Source: Acidobacteriota bacterium
GTDB lineage: Bacteria; Acidobacteriota; Terriglobia; Terriglobales; Acidobacteriaceae
Reading direction: 5' to 3'
Length of the DNA stretch: 64,000 nt
Assembly (NCBI GenBank): GCA_021851335.1
Contig: JAJZEA010000003.1
Coordinates: 1-64,000, forward strand
Under the pieces are notes generated by a model. That model was given only the letters and a program-made list of their open reading frames with translations, was not told where the DNA came from and made no database searches. The position numbers and the translations under genes were made by a program. Shown in pieces: positions 25,632 through 34,333 of this stretch. The first letter of the stretch is position 1. Every line of letters begins with the position of its first letter.

Positions 25632-25744
25632 CTGTCGTTCCGATCCCCGCCGTTAGCTCCTGCGTGAAGTCAGGCTTGATCGCTGGAGAGTGTGCGTAAT
25701 GATTGTCGCGCTTTCATTTCATGCTGCGCAATCAAAAAATGATC

Positions 25745-26926
25745 TTATCCGACTTTGTCGAAGAGCGTGATGCGGGGATCCTGGTTGTTGAGCTTGGCAA
25801 ACTCGCGCATGATCTCACGGCTACGCTCGTCGCTGAGTTGCGGAATGACGATTTCGACGGTGACGATCTGGTCGCCGCGTTGTCCGGCAGCCTGCGAGTT
25901 TTCCACTCCACGCTCGCGCATGCGCAGCTTCTGGCCGCTTTGGGTGCCTGGGGGAATACGGAGTTGCGCTCGTCCGTCGATGGTGGGTACATCCACCTTG
26001 GCTCCGAGCATGGCCTCGGCTACGGTGATCGGCACGTGCAGGTGGATATCATCGCCGACACGGCGGAAGAGTGGATGAGTGCCGGTGCGGATGATGACGT
26101 AAAGATCGCCGGTTGCGCCGCCATTGACGCCAGCGTTGCCTTTGCCCTGCAAACGAATGCGCTGTCCGTCGCGCGTACCTGGCTTGATGCGAAACTCGAC
26201 GGCCTCTGAGCGCGAGACGACACCCTCTCCGCGGCAGGTGCCGCAGAGGCTGGAGATGCGTCCTGAGCCGCCACAGCGGGGGCAGGCGATGTTGAACTTC
26301 ATGCGTCCGCCCATTTGAGTGACCTGGCCACTGCCGTTGCACTCCGGGCACTGCGTGGGCGCTCCGGAAGAGGCGCGTCCGCGGCAGGTGGGGCAGGTCT
26401 CCTGTCGCTGGACAGTGACGCGAGCGTTGCCGCCGCGAATGGCAGTCCAGAAGTCGACGGGCGCCTGATACTCCAGGTCTGAACCTGCGGAAGGACCGCT
26501 CTGCGAATGTTCCGGTCCGTTGCCGCCGAAGATGCCGCTGAAGATATCTCGAAAACTTCCCCAGGAGGAGTTTGCACCCTGATTTTGAGAGTTGCCGGGC
26601 TGAAAGCCGGAGAAATCGAAGCCTCCGAAATCTACCGGAGTGCCACGGCCGGCACCCTGCTGGGCATAGGCCTGGGCTGCAGCGGGATCGATTTGATCGC
26701 TGTAGAAGCCAAGCTGATCGTAGATTTTTCGCTTTTTGTCGTCGCTGAGAATATCGTTGGCTTCGGAGATCTCCTTGAATTTCTCTTCTGCGCGCTTGTC
26801 GTTCGGGTTGACATCCGGATGATACTTTCGCGCCAGTTTCCGGAAGGCTTTGCGAATCTCTTCCGACGACGCGCTTTTTTTGATGCCAAGGATGCCGTAA
26901 TAGTCCTTGTTTTGTGTCGTAGGCAT
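25745..26926 (-). CDS. dnaJ: Chaperone protein DnaJ
   Basis: A 393-residue Hsp40 co-chaperone that stimulates DnaK ATPase. The J domain (about 6-72) holds the HPD motif in [12 protein letters not shown] Gly/Phe-rich region follows (about 90-135; [12 protein letters not shown]). The zinc-finger domain has all four CxxCxG units (CPTCRG, CPECNG, CPRCGG, CGTCRG), then the C-terminal substrate-binding domains ([22 protein letters not shown]). It is a full type I DnaJ. hspR starts 113 bases downstream of its stop. Confidence 0.96.
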   Translation of the reverse strand: MPTTQNKDYYGILGIKKSASSEEIRKAFRKLARKYHPDVNPNDKRAEEKFKEISEANDILSDDKKRKIYDQLGFYSDQIDPAAAQAYAQQGAGRGTPVDFGGFDFSGFQPGNSQNQGANSSWGSFRDIFSGIFGGNGPEHSQSGPSAGSDLEYQAPVDFWTAIRGGNARVTVQRQETCPTCRGRASSGAPTQCPECNGSGQVTQMGGRMKFNIACPRCGGSGRISSLCGTCRGEGVVSRSEAVEFRIKPGTRDGQRIRLQGKGNAGVNGGATGDLYVIIRTGTHPLFRRVGDDIHLHVPITVAEAMLGAKVDVPTIDGRAQLRIPPGTQSGQKLRMRERGVENSQAAGQRGDQIVTVEIVIPQLSDERSREIMREFAKLNNQDPRITLFDKVG

Positions 26927-27076
26927 AGATCCTTTCCCTGTACTAATTATGACAGGAAGTGACTCAATTTTGTTATCGGCGGAATTGGGCAGACAGTGAG
27001 AGGCGTGGAGATGAATCGACCCGAAGCGCGGTTTGCGCTCCGGGTCGAAGAGTATGGGACGGTAGGAGCAGCTCGA

Positions 27077-28549
27077 TCAATTGCCTCCGCTGCTGCCGCC
27101 GCCATCGCCACCCTCGGGTGTTTCCGGCGTCTCGATCTGAGCGATTTTCGTGGCGTAAAGCTGGAAGGTTCCCGGGCTGGTCTGAAGGAGATAGCCATGC
27201 ACTTCGATGCTGGCGCCCGTTGCCAGAGCGGCGAAGCTGCTTTGCGTCAATCCATTTCCATACTCGGTAACGGAACTGGTGGAGACGTTCAGTGTGACCA
27301 TCTGGCCGTAGGTTGTGAGGAATGACGGCACGCTGATGCCAATGGTGAAGTTCAGATTGGGCGCAGTGCCAGTGACAGCGGTGTTCAGGGTGGCGGGAAT
27401 GCTCTCAGCCGCGAGCATGATTTGCGTAGCTGCAATGACGGGAGTGCTGGTGGTTCCGGACAGGCTGCCGCTGACGATCACCGATTCTCCGGGGAAGAGA
27501 TCGGCGATGCCGAAAGAGGAAGCGGTCAGACCGGCGTTGAGAGCATCTTCCGGAAGCGCAAACGACGTGGTGGAAGCGAGGTTGACGGTGAGCGAGCCAG
27601 AGCTGCCACTGAGCGCGGAGCCGAAGTCTTCACGCGGAAGCATGGTGAAGCTGGTGATGGCGCCGCCGCTGCTGTTGACGCTGAGGATGATGCCTTTGGC
27701 CCCGCTCTGGTCCTGGCCGGCAGAGGCTTGCCCGGACTCCAGCGTGATGGATGTGGCAAGGATGGAACCGTCGGTCTGCGTCTGACCCTGGACCTGCACG
27801 ATGTCTCCCTGCACGATGGAACTGAGAGTGACGCCGGAGGGAAGCTGGGTGGAGCTATTGATGGTGAAGGTGAACTGCTTTCCGGAATCGCCGGACTGAA
27901 CCACGATGGAGCTTGAAGTGGTGGAGACAACGTTGCCAGTGACCTCAACCTGGCGATCGCCGGAATTTTCCGAACCAACCTGCGCACCTGTTGTGTTGAT
28001 GGCCGGCGTGAAGGTGACGGTGCTGCCGGTGATGCTGAACGACTGCGCCAGATTGAAGGCTAGCTGGAGTTGCAGCTCGGCGTTGGAGTTGACGGTGAGG
28101 CTGGGCGAAAGAGGCACGGTTACGGTCGGGCTGGCCAAGGTCGCTGTTGCGGTGGTGACTTGTCCGCTGGAGTTGGTGTAGACCACGGTGGCAGCGCTGA
28201 CGGTGAGCGTGACGGAGTTGTAGGTGCCGTTGGCGAGGCTGGAGATTTCGATTGGCTCCTGCACGGCGCCAAGGCCGGAAAGCTCAACGGTGACCGGGCT
28301 GGAGAGCACGGATACGGGTGTCGATCCGGTGGCGCTGGAGCCAAGCGAGACTGCCGAGAGTGTGACACGGGCCGAGAGGATATTGCCAAGCGGAGCGTCG
28401 CTGACCGTGACAACCATTGGCGCGGCTGCGGGCGAGGTTCCCGTGATGGAATTTGAATTCATGGAAGACGAACCGCAGCCGCTGAGAAACATCAGAACGG
28501 CTGAGGCGACGGCGAGGATTTTCAGTTTTTTGGGGGTGGGGGATTGCAT
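27077..28549 (-). CDS. DUF4382/DUF5666-type secreted lipoprotein
   Basis: A 490-residue lipoprotein with signal peptide and lipobox LSGC at C25. The N-terminal 150 residues of the mature part (VVTVSDAPLGNILSARVTLSAVSL) match the DUF4382 pattern, a beta-sandwich common in Acidobacteria and Deltaproteobacteria. The rest is a series of beta-rich repeats resembling DUF5666 (QVEVTGNVVSTTSSSIVV, VQGDIVQVQGQTQTDGSI), rich in Ser/Thr/Gly. It ends in a Gly/Ser tail. The start at 28549 is chosen because AGGAG lies 9 bases upstream and the signal peptide begins there; an upstream in-frame start would add 27 atypical residues. Function unknown. Confidence 0.85.
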   Translation of the reverse strand: MQSPTPKKLKILAVASAVLMFLSGCGSSSMNSNSITGTSPAAAPMVVTVSDAPLGNILSARVTLSAVSLGSSATGSTPVSVLSSPVTVELSGLGAVQEPIEISSLANGTYNSVTLTVSAATVVYTNSSGQVTTATATLASPTVTVPLSPSLTVNSNAELQLQLAFNLAQSFSITGSTVTFTPAINTTGAQVGSENSGDRQVEVTGNVVSTTSSSIVVQSGDSGKQFTFTINSSTQLPSGVTLSSIVQGDIVQVQGQTQTDGSILATSITLESGQASAGQDQSGAKGIILSVNSSGGAITSFTMLPREDFGSALSGSSGSLTVNLASTTSFALPEDALNAGLTASSFGIADLFPGESVIVSGSLSGTTSTPVIAATQIMLAAESIPATLNTAVTGTAPNLNFTIGISVPSFLTTYGQMVTLNVSTSSVTEYGNGLTQSSFAALATGASIEVHGYLLQTSPGTFQLYATKIAQIETPETPEGGDGGGSSGGN

Positions 28550-28782
28550 CGTGCGTGTACTCCTGTCGGGATATGGAGCGCGAAAAGTCGCGCCACAGTT
28601 GTGCGCCGGGACGGAACGAGTTACCAGCATGAATCCTGACTTGTTGCCAGCTTAGACTCTTTTTATCGGCTGTGGCTACTTCGAGATGAATGAATTTTTG
28701 ATTACGTTTGACGTGAGAGGTGGAAACCGGCAATGTAATGCATGATTTGCAGTGCGTGTCCCGGGTGCGATAGCGTTTGGCC

Positions 28783-29571
28783 ATGGATGCTTTTTCCTTG
28801 AATCTTTCGGGTCGCGTGGCGCTGGTTACTGGTGGTTCGCGTGGCATAGGCGCGGCAACGGTGCGATTGCTGCGGGCGGCTGGGGCGCGTGTGGTCTTCA
28901 ATTATCGTGAAGCGGCTGCGCAGGCTGAGACGCTTGTGGCGGAGTGTGGGGGCGCGGAGCACTGTGTCGCTTTGAAACAGGAGTTATGCTCGCCGACGGA
29001 CGGGCGCGCTCTGGTGGAAGATGCGGCGCGTGTTTTTGGACGACTGGATTGTCTGATCGTGAATCATGGCATCTGGCCCTCGCACGATGCTCCGATTGCC
29101 ACGATGAGCGATGCGCAGTGGAGTCGGACTTCAGGGGTCAATCTGGATTCCGTTTTCGGGTTGGTGCGAGCGATGGTGGCGCAGTTGGATGCACAGCCTC
29201 AGATTTTTGCTCAGCGCGGACACATTGTGCTCATCAGCTCGACGGCGGGGCAGCGTGGCGAGGCTTTTCATGCCGACTACGCAGTGACAAAGGGCGCGCT
29301 GATCAGCTTGACGAAGAGCCTCTCGTCGGAGTTGGCGCCTCGCGGCATTCTGGTGAATTGCGTAGCTCCCGGATGGGTGGCGACGGAGATGTCGGCAGCG
29401 GCACTGAAGGATCCGGTGCGAGGACCGCAGATCGCGTCGGTGATTCCGGTGGGGCGCGCGGGTCGACCTGAGGAAATTGCCGCGCCGGTGGTTTTTCTGT
29501 GTTCGCCCCATGCGGGATTCATCAGTGGAGAGGTGCTCAACGTAAATGGTGGCGCGGTGCTGGTGGGTTGA
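28783..29571 (+). CDS. SDR-family oxidoreductase (FabG-like)
   Basis: A 262-residue short-chain dehydrogenase/reductase. Cofactor motif TGGSRGIGAA, the NHG loop (LIVNHGIWP), catalytic Ser in VLISSTAGQRG and the YAVTK pair are in order, with GEVLNVNGGAVL at the C-terminus. It is classical FabG-like, so 3-oxoacyl reduction is possible, but SDR substrates cannot be assigned from motifs alone. I use the ATG at 28783 (MDAFSLNLSG); a TTG two codons upstream is less likely. The stop codon shares a base with the next gene's ATG. Confidence 0.92.
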   Translation: MDAFSLNLSGRVALVTGGSRGIGAATVRLLRAAGARVVFNYREAAAQAETLVAECGGAEHCVALKQELCSPTDGRALVEDAARVFGRLDCLIVNHGIWPSHDAPIATMSDAQWSRTSGVNLDSVFGLVRAMVAQLDAQPQIFAQRGHIVLISSTAGQRGEAFHADYAVTKGALISLTKSLSSELAPRGILVNCVAPGWVATEMSAAALKDPVRGPQIASVIPVGRAGRPEEIAAPVVFLCSPHAGFISGEVLNVNGGAVLVG

Positions 29572-30368
29572 TGCGACGAGGAGCCTCCAGGTGCGTGCGG
29601 GGTTGGATGCTGGTGGCCGCTTTATTGTGTTCGCATGGGTTGCGCGCGCAAGATGCCGCGACGGAGAAGAATTCGGCACATGCGCGAGCGCTGCTGCAGG
29701 CGATGGTGAAAGCGCTGGGCGGAGGCTTGTGGATGGATATGCCGAACTACGAGTGGTGGGGTACGACGGCGCAGTTTTATCAGGGCAAGCCGAATGGAAT
29801 CACGACGCGCTTCTGGTTTTTTCACCAGGCTCCGGATCTCGATCGATGGGAGTTTACGAAACATCGTGACGACGTGCAGATCTTCAACGCGCACGAAGGG
29901 TGGGAGATTCTTTATCGCGGGATGAAGCCACTCCCCAAGGATCAGCTGGAAGATTATCTGCGTCGGCGCAGTCACTCGATTGAGACGGTCATGCATACGT
30001 GGTATTCCGATCCGAATACGATTTTTACCTATGACGGACAGCAGCTTGCCGAGCGCCATCTGGCGGATCAGGTGACGATGATCTCGGCGACGAATGACTC
30101 TGTGACGTTGCAACTGGATGCAGAAACACACCTGCCGTTACGGCGAATCTTTCGCTGGCGCGATCCTGTCTATAAGGACAAGGATGAGGATGTCGAAGAG
30201 TATGACAACTATCGCGTTGTGGACGGCATTGAAACACCGTACAGCATTACCCGCTATCACAATGGTGACATGATGAACGAGCGGTTTCTGCTTGGCGCGG
30301 AGTATGACCGGGCGCTGCCAGCCGACGAGTTTGACCCTCAGGCTACGGCCCGGCGCATCGTGAAGTGA
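29571..30368 (+). CDS. Exported protein of unknown function
   Basis: A 265-residue protein with a signal peptide (RRGASRCVRGWMLVAALLCSHG, cleavage near LRAQD). The mature region alternates beta-rich segments with conserved-looking aromatic blocks (YEWWGTTAQFYQG, TRFWFFHQAPDLDRWEF, HEGWEILYRG), resembling the LolA-like proteins found downstream of envelope genes. I do not recognise a named family. Its ATG overlaps the SDR stop (TGATG), so translation is probably coupled, and fabZ begins 85 bases later. Confidence 0.75.
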   Translation: MRRGASRCVRGWMLVAALLCSHGLRAQDAATEKNSAHARALLQAMVKALGGGLWMDMPNYEWWGTTAQFYQGKPNGITTRFWFFHQAPDLDRWEFTKHRDDVQIFNAHEGWEILYRGMKPLPKDQLEDYLRRRSHSIETVMHTWYSDPNTIFTYDGQQLAERHLADQVTMISATNDSVTLQLDAETHLPLRRIFRWRDPVYKDKDEDVEEYDNYRVVDGIETPYSITRYHNGDMMNERFLLGAEYDRALPADEFDPQATARRIVK

Positions 30369-30453
30369 GAGCCGAAAGCAACGGGGATCTGTCGCGCAAT
30401 TTATAATCAGCCTTTGCGCGGACAAGCGCATATCTCTCACTCCGGAGTCCCGC

Positions 30454-30948
30454 ATGAACGACGCGCCGCAGACGATGGACATCAGCCAGGTAATGGAGTT
30501 TCTTCCGCATCGCTACCCGTTTCTGCTGATCGATCGCGTGGTTGGCTTTGAACGAGCACAACGCATTACAGCGATCAAGAATGTAACGATCAACGAGGAG
30601 TTTTTCAACGGACATTTTCCGGGTCACCCGATCATGCCCGGTGTGCTCGTCGTGGAAGCGATGGCTCAGGCCGGCTGCATTCTTTTATTGCAGGAGATTG
30701 CTGATCGCGAAAGCAAGCTTGTCGTCTTCACCGGTATCGAAGGGGCAAAGTTTCGTCGTCCGGTGACGCCAGGAGATCAACTGCGGATTGAAGTGGAGGT
30801 GCTGAGCTTTCGCCCGCGGGTGGGGCGGATGGCGGGCAAGGCGTATATCGGAGACAAGCTTGCGTGTGAGGCGACGCTGACCTGTGCGGTTGTGCCGCGC
30901 GGCGCTCGACCTGCTCCGGATTCGGCTCCTGCAGGTGCGGAGGCATGA
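30454..30948 (+). CDS. fabZ: 3-hydroxyacyl-ACP dehydratase FabZ
   Basis: A 164-residue hot-dog-fold enzyme that dehydrates 3-hydroxyacyl-ACP in fatty-acid synthesis. Catalytic H54 (GHFPGHPIMPG) and E68 (VLVVEAMAQ) are present, with FLPHRYPFLLIDRV at the N-terminus. The C-terminal 15 residues are a Pro/Ala extension. It overlaps lpxA by 4 bases, the usual fabZ-lpxA arrangement that balances fatty acid and lipid A synthesis. A TATAAT at 30402-30407 could be the -10 of its promoter, but no good -35 is visible. Confidence 0.97.
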   Translation: MNDAPQTMDISQVMEFLPHRYPFLLIDRVVGFERAQRITAIKNVTINEEFFNGHFPGHPIMPGVLVVEAMAQAGCILLLQEIADRESKLVVFTGIEGAKFRRPVTPGDQLRIEVEVLSFRPRVGRMAGKAYIGDKLACEATLTCAVVPRGARPAPDSAPAGAEA

Positions 30949-31742
30949 GCATACATCCCAGCGCCGTGATCGCACACGGAGCCGTGGTTCCGGATTCGTG
31001 TGAGATCGGACCCTTTTGCGTCATCGGGCCTGAGGTTGTTCTTGGTGAGAGAAACCGGCTGATCTCTCACGTTGTTCTCGATGGACGTACTCGTCTTGGC
31101 GAGGAGAATGTGATCTATCCGTTCACGTCGATCGGGGTTGCTCCGCAGGATTTGAAGTATCACGGGGAGCCGACGTTGACCGAGATTGGCGATGGCAACA
31201 CGATTCGCGAGTCGGTGACGATCTCGCGCGGTACGGAAAAAGGCGGTGGGGTTACTCGCGTCGGTTCGGGCTGCCTGCTGATGGCCTATGTCCACATCGG
31301 ACATGACAGCCAGGTGGGGAACCAGTGCATTCTGGCCAATGCGGCCACGCTGGCCGGGCATGTGACGATCGGCGATTTCGCCACGGTTGGGGCCTTCAGC
31401 CCGGTACATCAGTTCTGCACAGTGGGTCGCTACGCGTATATCGGCGGCGGAACGATTGTGACCCAGGATGTGTTGCCGTATTCGCTGACCAGCGCGCGGA
31501 GAGAAAACAAGGCATTCGGGATCAACAAGGTTGGCCTGGAGCGCAGGGGATTCAGCGAGGAGCGATTGAAGCTGCTTCGTGCTGCGTTTCGCCTGCTGCT
31601 GGCGGCTCGACTGAATACTAGCGAGGCGCTGGAGCGAATGCAGTTGATGGCGGAGGATGCATCGCTCTCCGAGGAGACTCGCTCTGACCTGAAGGAACTG
31701 ATTGATTTCATCCGGCACAGTCAGCGTGGAGTGATCAAGTGA
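30945..31742 (+). CDS. lpxA: UDP-N-acetylglucosamine O-acyltransferase LpxA
   Basis: A 265-residue left-handed beta-helix acyltransferase for the first step of lipid A synthesis. Hexapeptide repeats run through residues 1-190 (IHPSAVIAHGAVVPDSCEIGPF), the catalytic His lies in MAYVHIGHDSQVGN, and the C-terminal helical domain follows NKVGLERRGFS. Length is normal. The start overlaps fabZ (ATGA) and the end overlaps lpxI (GTGA). It shows the organism makes lipid A. Confidence 0.97.
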   Translation: MSIHPSAVIAHGAVVPDSCEIGPFCVIGPEVVLGERNRLISHVVLDGRTRLGEENVIYPFTSIGVAPQDLKYHGEPTLTEIGDGNTIRESVTISRGTEKGGGVTRVGSGCLLMAYVHIGHDSQVGNQCILANAATLAGHVTIGDFATVGAFSPVHQFCTVGRYAYIGGGTIVTQDVLPYSLTSARRENKAFGINKVGLERRGFSEERLKLLRAAFRLLLAARLNTSEALERMQLMAEDASLSEETRSDLKELIDFIRHSQRGVIK

Positions 31743-32608
31743 CGGAGGGGGGATCGGAGCGCCTTGGATTGATCGCGGGCAATGGCCGATTTCCGTTTTT
31801 GCTGCTGGATGCGGCGCGGGCTGAAGGTTTGCACGTCGTGGTCGCGGCGATTCGAGAAGAGACTGATCCTGAGATGGATCGCCGCGCGGAAGCGGATCGC
31901 GGAATCACGGTTCACTGGCTTTCGCTGGGAGAACTTTCACGCCTGATTGAAACCTTCCATGCAGAAGATGTGCGGCGTGCTGTGATGGCCGGTCAGGTGA
32001 AGCACAAGCAGATCTTTTCTTCGATTCGACCGGATTGGAGATTGGCGAAGCTGCTGCTGAATTTGCGCACGCGCTCAACGGATATGCTGCTGGGAGCCGT
32101 GGCCAAGGTGCTGGCGGATGAAGGGATCGAACTGATTTCTTCCACGGCGTTTCTGGAGCCGCTGCTGGCGCGTGAAGGCGTTCTGACGAGACGCGCACCG
32201 AACGAGGAAGAGCGACGGAACATCGAGTATGGTCTGAGCGTAGCGCGATCACTGGCGGAGTGGGATATCGGTCAGACCGTGGTCATTGCAGCGCAGGCAT
32301 GCGTAGCCGTGGAAGCAATGGAGGGTACGGATGCGACGATTGAACGCGCCGGCGCTTTGATGGCCTCGCTGGACGCAGAGGCTTCGACGCTGGATCGAGC
32401 GCTGACGGTGGTGAAACAGGCCAAGCCGAAGCAGGATATGCGTTTCGATGTGCCCGTGATTGGCGTGCGGACGATGGAATCCATGATTCGCGCCGGTGCT
32501 GCCTGCCTTGCGGTCGAGGCTGACCGGACGCTGATTTTTGATCTCATCACAGTGCTTGACATGGCGGAATCGGCAGAGATTGCTATAGTGGCTGTTTCGG
32601 GCATATAA
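31739..32608 (+). CDS. lpxI: UDP-2,3-diacylglucosamine diphosphatase LpxI
   Basis: A 289-residue enzyme that hydrolyses UDP-2,3-diacylglucosamine to lipid X, replacing LpxH in many bacteria. The N-terminal LGLIAGNGRFPFLLLDAA and the C-terminal domain with RFDVPVIGVRTMESMIRAGA and GQTVVIAAQACVAVEAMEGTD are the LpxI (DUF1009) signatures. It starts at a GTG overlapping the lpxA stop, so the three lipid A genes are coupled. Length matches LpxI. Confidence 0.95.
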   Translation: MTEGGSERLGLIAGNGRFPFLLLDAARAEGLHVVVAAIREETDPEMDRRAEADRGITVHWLSLGELSRLIETFHAEDVRRAVMAGQVKHKQIFSSIRPDWRLAKLLLNLRTRSTDMLLGAVAKVLADEGIELISSTAFLEPLLAREGVLTRRAPNEEERRNIEYGLSVARSLAEWDIGQTVVIAAQACVAVEAMEGTDATIERAGALMASLDAEASTLDRALTVVKQAKPKQDMRFDVPVIGVRTMESMIRAGAACLAVEADRTLIFDLITVLDMAESAEIAIVAVSGI

Positions 32609-32609
32609 T
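32580..32609 (+). promoter_or_regulatory. Possible promoter for the peroxiredoxin gene
   Basis: TTGCTA (32580-32585, four of six matches) and perfect TATAAT (32604-32609) with an 18-base spacer overlap the end of lpxI and lie about 125 bases before the peroxiredoxin. Based only on consensus. Confidence 0.3.
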
Positions 32610-32734
32610 GATCCTGCGTCAGAAGATGGGTACGACTGAGGGGTTTTTCGCGGGGTCAGCGATATAGCTTTTTTTGCTCGATTCCCGCGATTGAATCTAC
32701 GTATCCACTCAATGAAGACTGACAGGAGAATTGA

Positions 32735-33268
32735 ATGATGAAAAAGTTTGTGATTCTTGCTGCTGTGATGTTGGGTCTTGCTGCTGTGCCTGCTTTTGCC
32801 GGCGACCTGCAGCCAGGCACTGCTGCACCCAACTTTACACTACCTTCCCAGAGCAACACGCCCATCAGCCTCTCGCAGTATCACGGCAAGTGGGTTGTGC
32901 TCTACTTCTATCCTAAGGACATGACGCCAGGCTGCACGCTGGAGGCGCATAATTTTCAGCGCGATCTTTCCAAGTTCACCGCTGCCAATGCGGTCATTCT
33001 GGGAGTAAGCCTCGATACTCCGCAGAGCCATGCCACGTTCTGCACCAAGGAGAGCTTGACCTTCAAACTGCTGGCCGATCCGAAACACAAGGTTGTCGAT
33101 GAGTACGGTGTTCCGGTGCGTCAGTTTGGCATCATGAACATTTCCATGCGTCAGACGTTTTTGATCGACCCGCAGGGTAAGATCGTCAAGGTCTGGCCCG
33201 ACGTGGACAAAGACATCAAGGATCACAGCACGCAGGTACTGGCAGCGATTCGCGACGGAGGCAAGTAG
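32735..33268 (+). CDS. Exported peroxiredoxin (Bcp/PrxQ-like)
   Basis: A 177-residue thiol peroxidase with a signal peptide (cleavage near AFAGD, residues 20-24), so it likely acts in the periplasm. The peroxidatic cysteine C67 lies in FYPKDMTPGCTLEAHNF. In typical PrxQ a resolving cysteine sits five residues later; here that position is H72. Another cysteine, C103 (HATFCTKE), could serve. GVPVRQFGIMNISMRQTFLIDPQGKI is the usual C-terminal block. The ATG at 32735 has AGGAG upstream. Confidence 0.93.
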   Translation: MMKKFVILAAVMLGLAAVPAFAGDLQPGTAAPNFTLPSQSNTPISLSQYHGKWVVLYFYPKDMTPGCTLEAHNFQRDLSKFTAANAVILGVSLDTPQSHATFCTKESLTFKLLADPKHKVVDEYGVPVRQFGIMNISMRQTFLIDPQGKIVKVWPDVDKDIKDHSTQVLAAIRDGGK

Positions 33269-33331
33269 CCGGATTCGCTGTATCGAGTGCAGAAATCACC
33301 ATGTAGTGCGGAATATGGATGGAGAGAACAC

Positions 33332-33375
33332 GCAAAAAGGCCCGAATGCAGTTTCCTGCAAACGGGCCTTTTTGC
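33332..33375. terminator. Bidirectional rho-independent terminator
   Basis: GCAAAAAGGCCCG (33332-33344) and CGGGCCTTTTTGC (33363-33375) form a 13-bp stem; an inner TGCA/TGCA can extend it. T runs occur on both strands. It separates the peroxiredoxin gene and the convergent histone-like gene. Confidence 0.88.
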
Positions 33376-33411
33376 TTGCCTTTGATTTGTCTGATGCGGA
33401 GAGTCTCGCAG

Positions 33412-34137
33412 TTACTTCGCTGCGGGCTTCTTGGCAACAGTCTTCTTTGCTGCGGGCGCCTTTTTCGCGACCGCTTTCTTTGCAGGAGCCGCCTTCTTTG
33501 CAGGGGCTGCCTTCTTGGCAACTGCTTTCTTCGCAGGAGCCGCTTTCTTGGCGACTGGCTTCTTGGCGATTGGCTTCTTGGCGACTGCTTTCTTTGCAAC
33601 CGTCTTTTTTGCCGGAGTCTTGGCTGCAGCTTTCTTCGCTGCGGGCTTCGGAGCCGCCTTCTTGGCCGCCGGTTTCTTGGCTGCCACTTTCTTCACTTCA
33701 GTTTTCTTAGCTGCTTTGGGAGCTGCCACAGTTTTACCTCGCTTAGTGGATTTGCTGGTGCGCTTGCCGGTTGCAGCTTTCGCCACAACCTTGCCGCCGC
33801 TTTTCGCACCAGAACTACTCTGCATTTTTGCGGCAGACTTTTTAGCGGCGGAAACCGCCACAATCTTGATTGCCGGCGCCACTTTGCGTGGTGCTGACTT
33901 TGCAATGGGTTTCTCGGCAGGAGCGGGCAGATGCTTGATCGCGGTCTGTGCTTTCCTGGATGTGGATGCTGTGGTAGCCACAGCGCGTGCAGATTCGTGC
34001 GCGGCTTTGTGCTCGCTCCGAGTCGTCTCCGGTGCCGGGTCGTCGTTCAGCTCAATATCCTGCGCGGGATTTGGGAACGACTGCATCGTGTCTTCGCCAT
34101 TTCCGCTGAGTGCGTAATTCGGAATCATGCGCTCCAT
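33412..34137 (-). CDS. Lys/Ala/Pro-rich histone H1-like protein
   Basis: A 241-residue basic protein. Residues 1-75 are acidic to neutral and unlike any family I recognise. From about 95 to the end it is a low-complexity array of AKK units (VAKKA, PAKKA, KKPAAK) resembling eukaryotic histone H1 tails and bacterial H1-like proteins (HctB/AlgP class), which bind and compact DNA. Direct evidence is the composition and periodicity; DNA binding is inferred. AAGGA lies 7 bases before the ATG. Repeat-based length variation between strains is likely. Confidence 0.82.
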   Translation of the reverse strand: MERMIPNYALSGNGEDTMQSFPNPAQDIELNDDPAPETTRSEHKAAHESARAVATTASTSRKAQTAIKHLPAPAEKPIAKSAPRKVAPAIKIVAVSAAKKSAAKMQSSSGAKSGGKVVAKAATGKRTSKSTKRGKTVAAPKAAKKTEVKKVAAKKPAAKKAAPKPAAKKAAAKTPAKKTVAKKAVAKKPIAKKPVAKKAAPAKKAVAKKAAPAKKAAPAKKAVAKKAPAAKKTVAKKPAAK

Positions 34138-34333
34138 GCGGATGTCCTTAAGGTGAATTGCAATCTGAACTGCACTGCGAATTTCGATGCGAACTGAATC
34201 ATTTTGTACTCCAACCTGTCGAACAATGGATGCCTGTCAAAATTACGCAGCGCGATTTTTCCATAATCGCCATCGGCGCACATTTTAGCAATAGCTTGCT
34301 ACGAAATGCGAGCGCTGACAAGTACGTAATTGA

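Noticed and set aside
26962-26967. ACTCAA half-site upstream of dnaJ as an HspR operator (HAIR)
   Set aside because: The second half (CTTGAGT with a 7-base spacer) is not present, so a full inverted repeat is not supported by eye.
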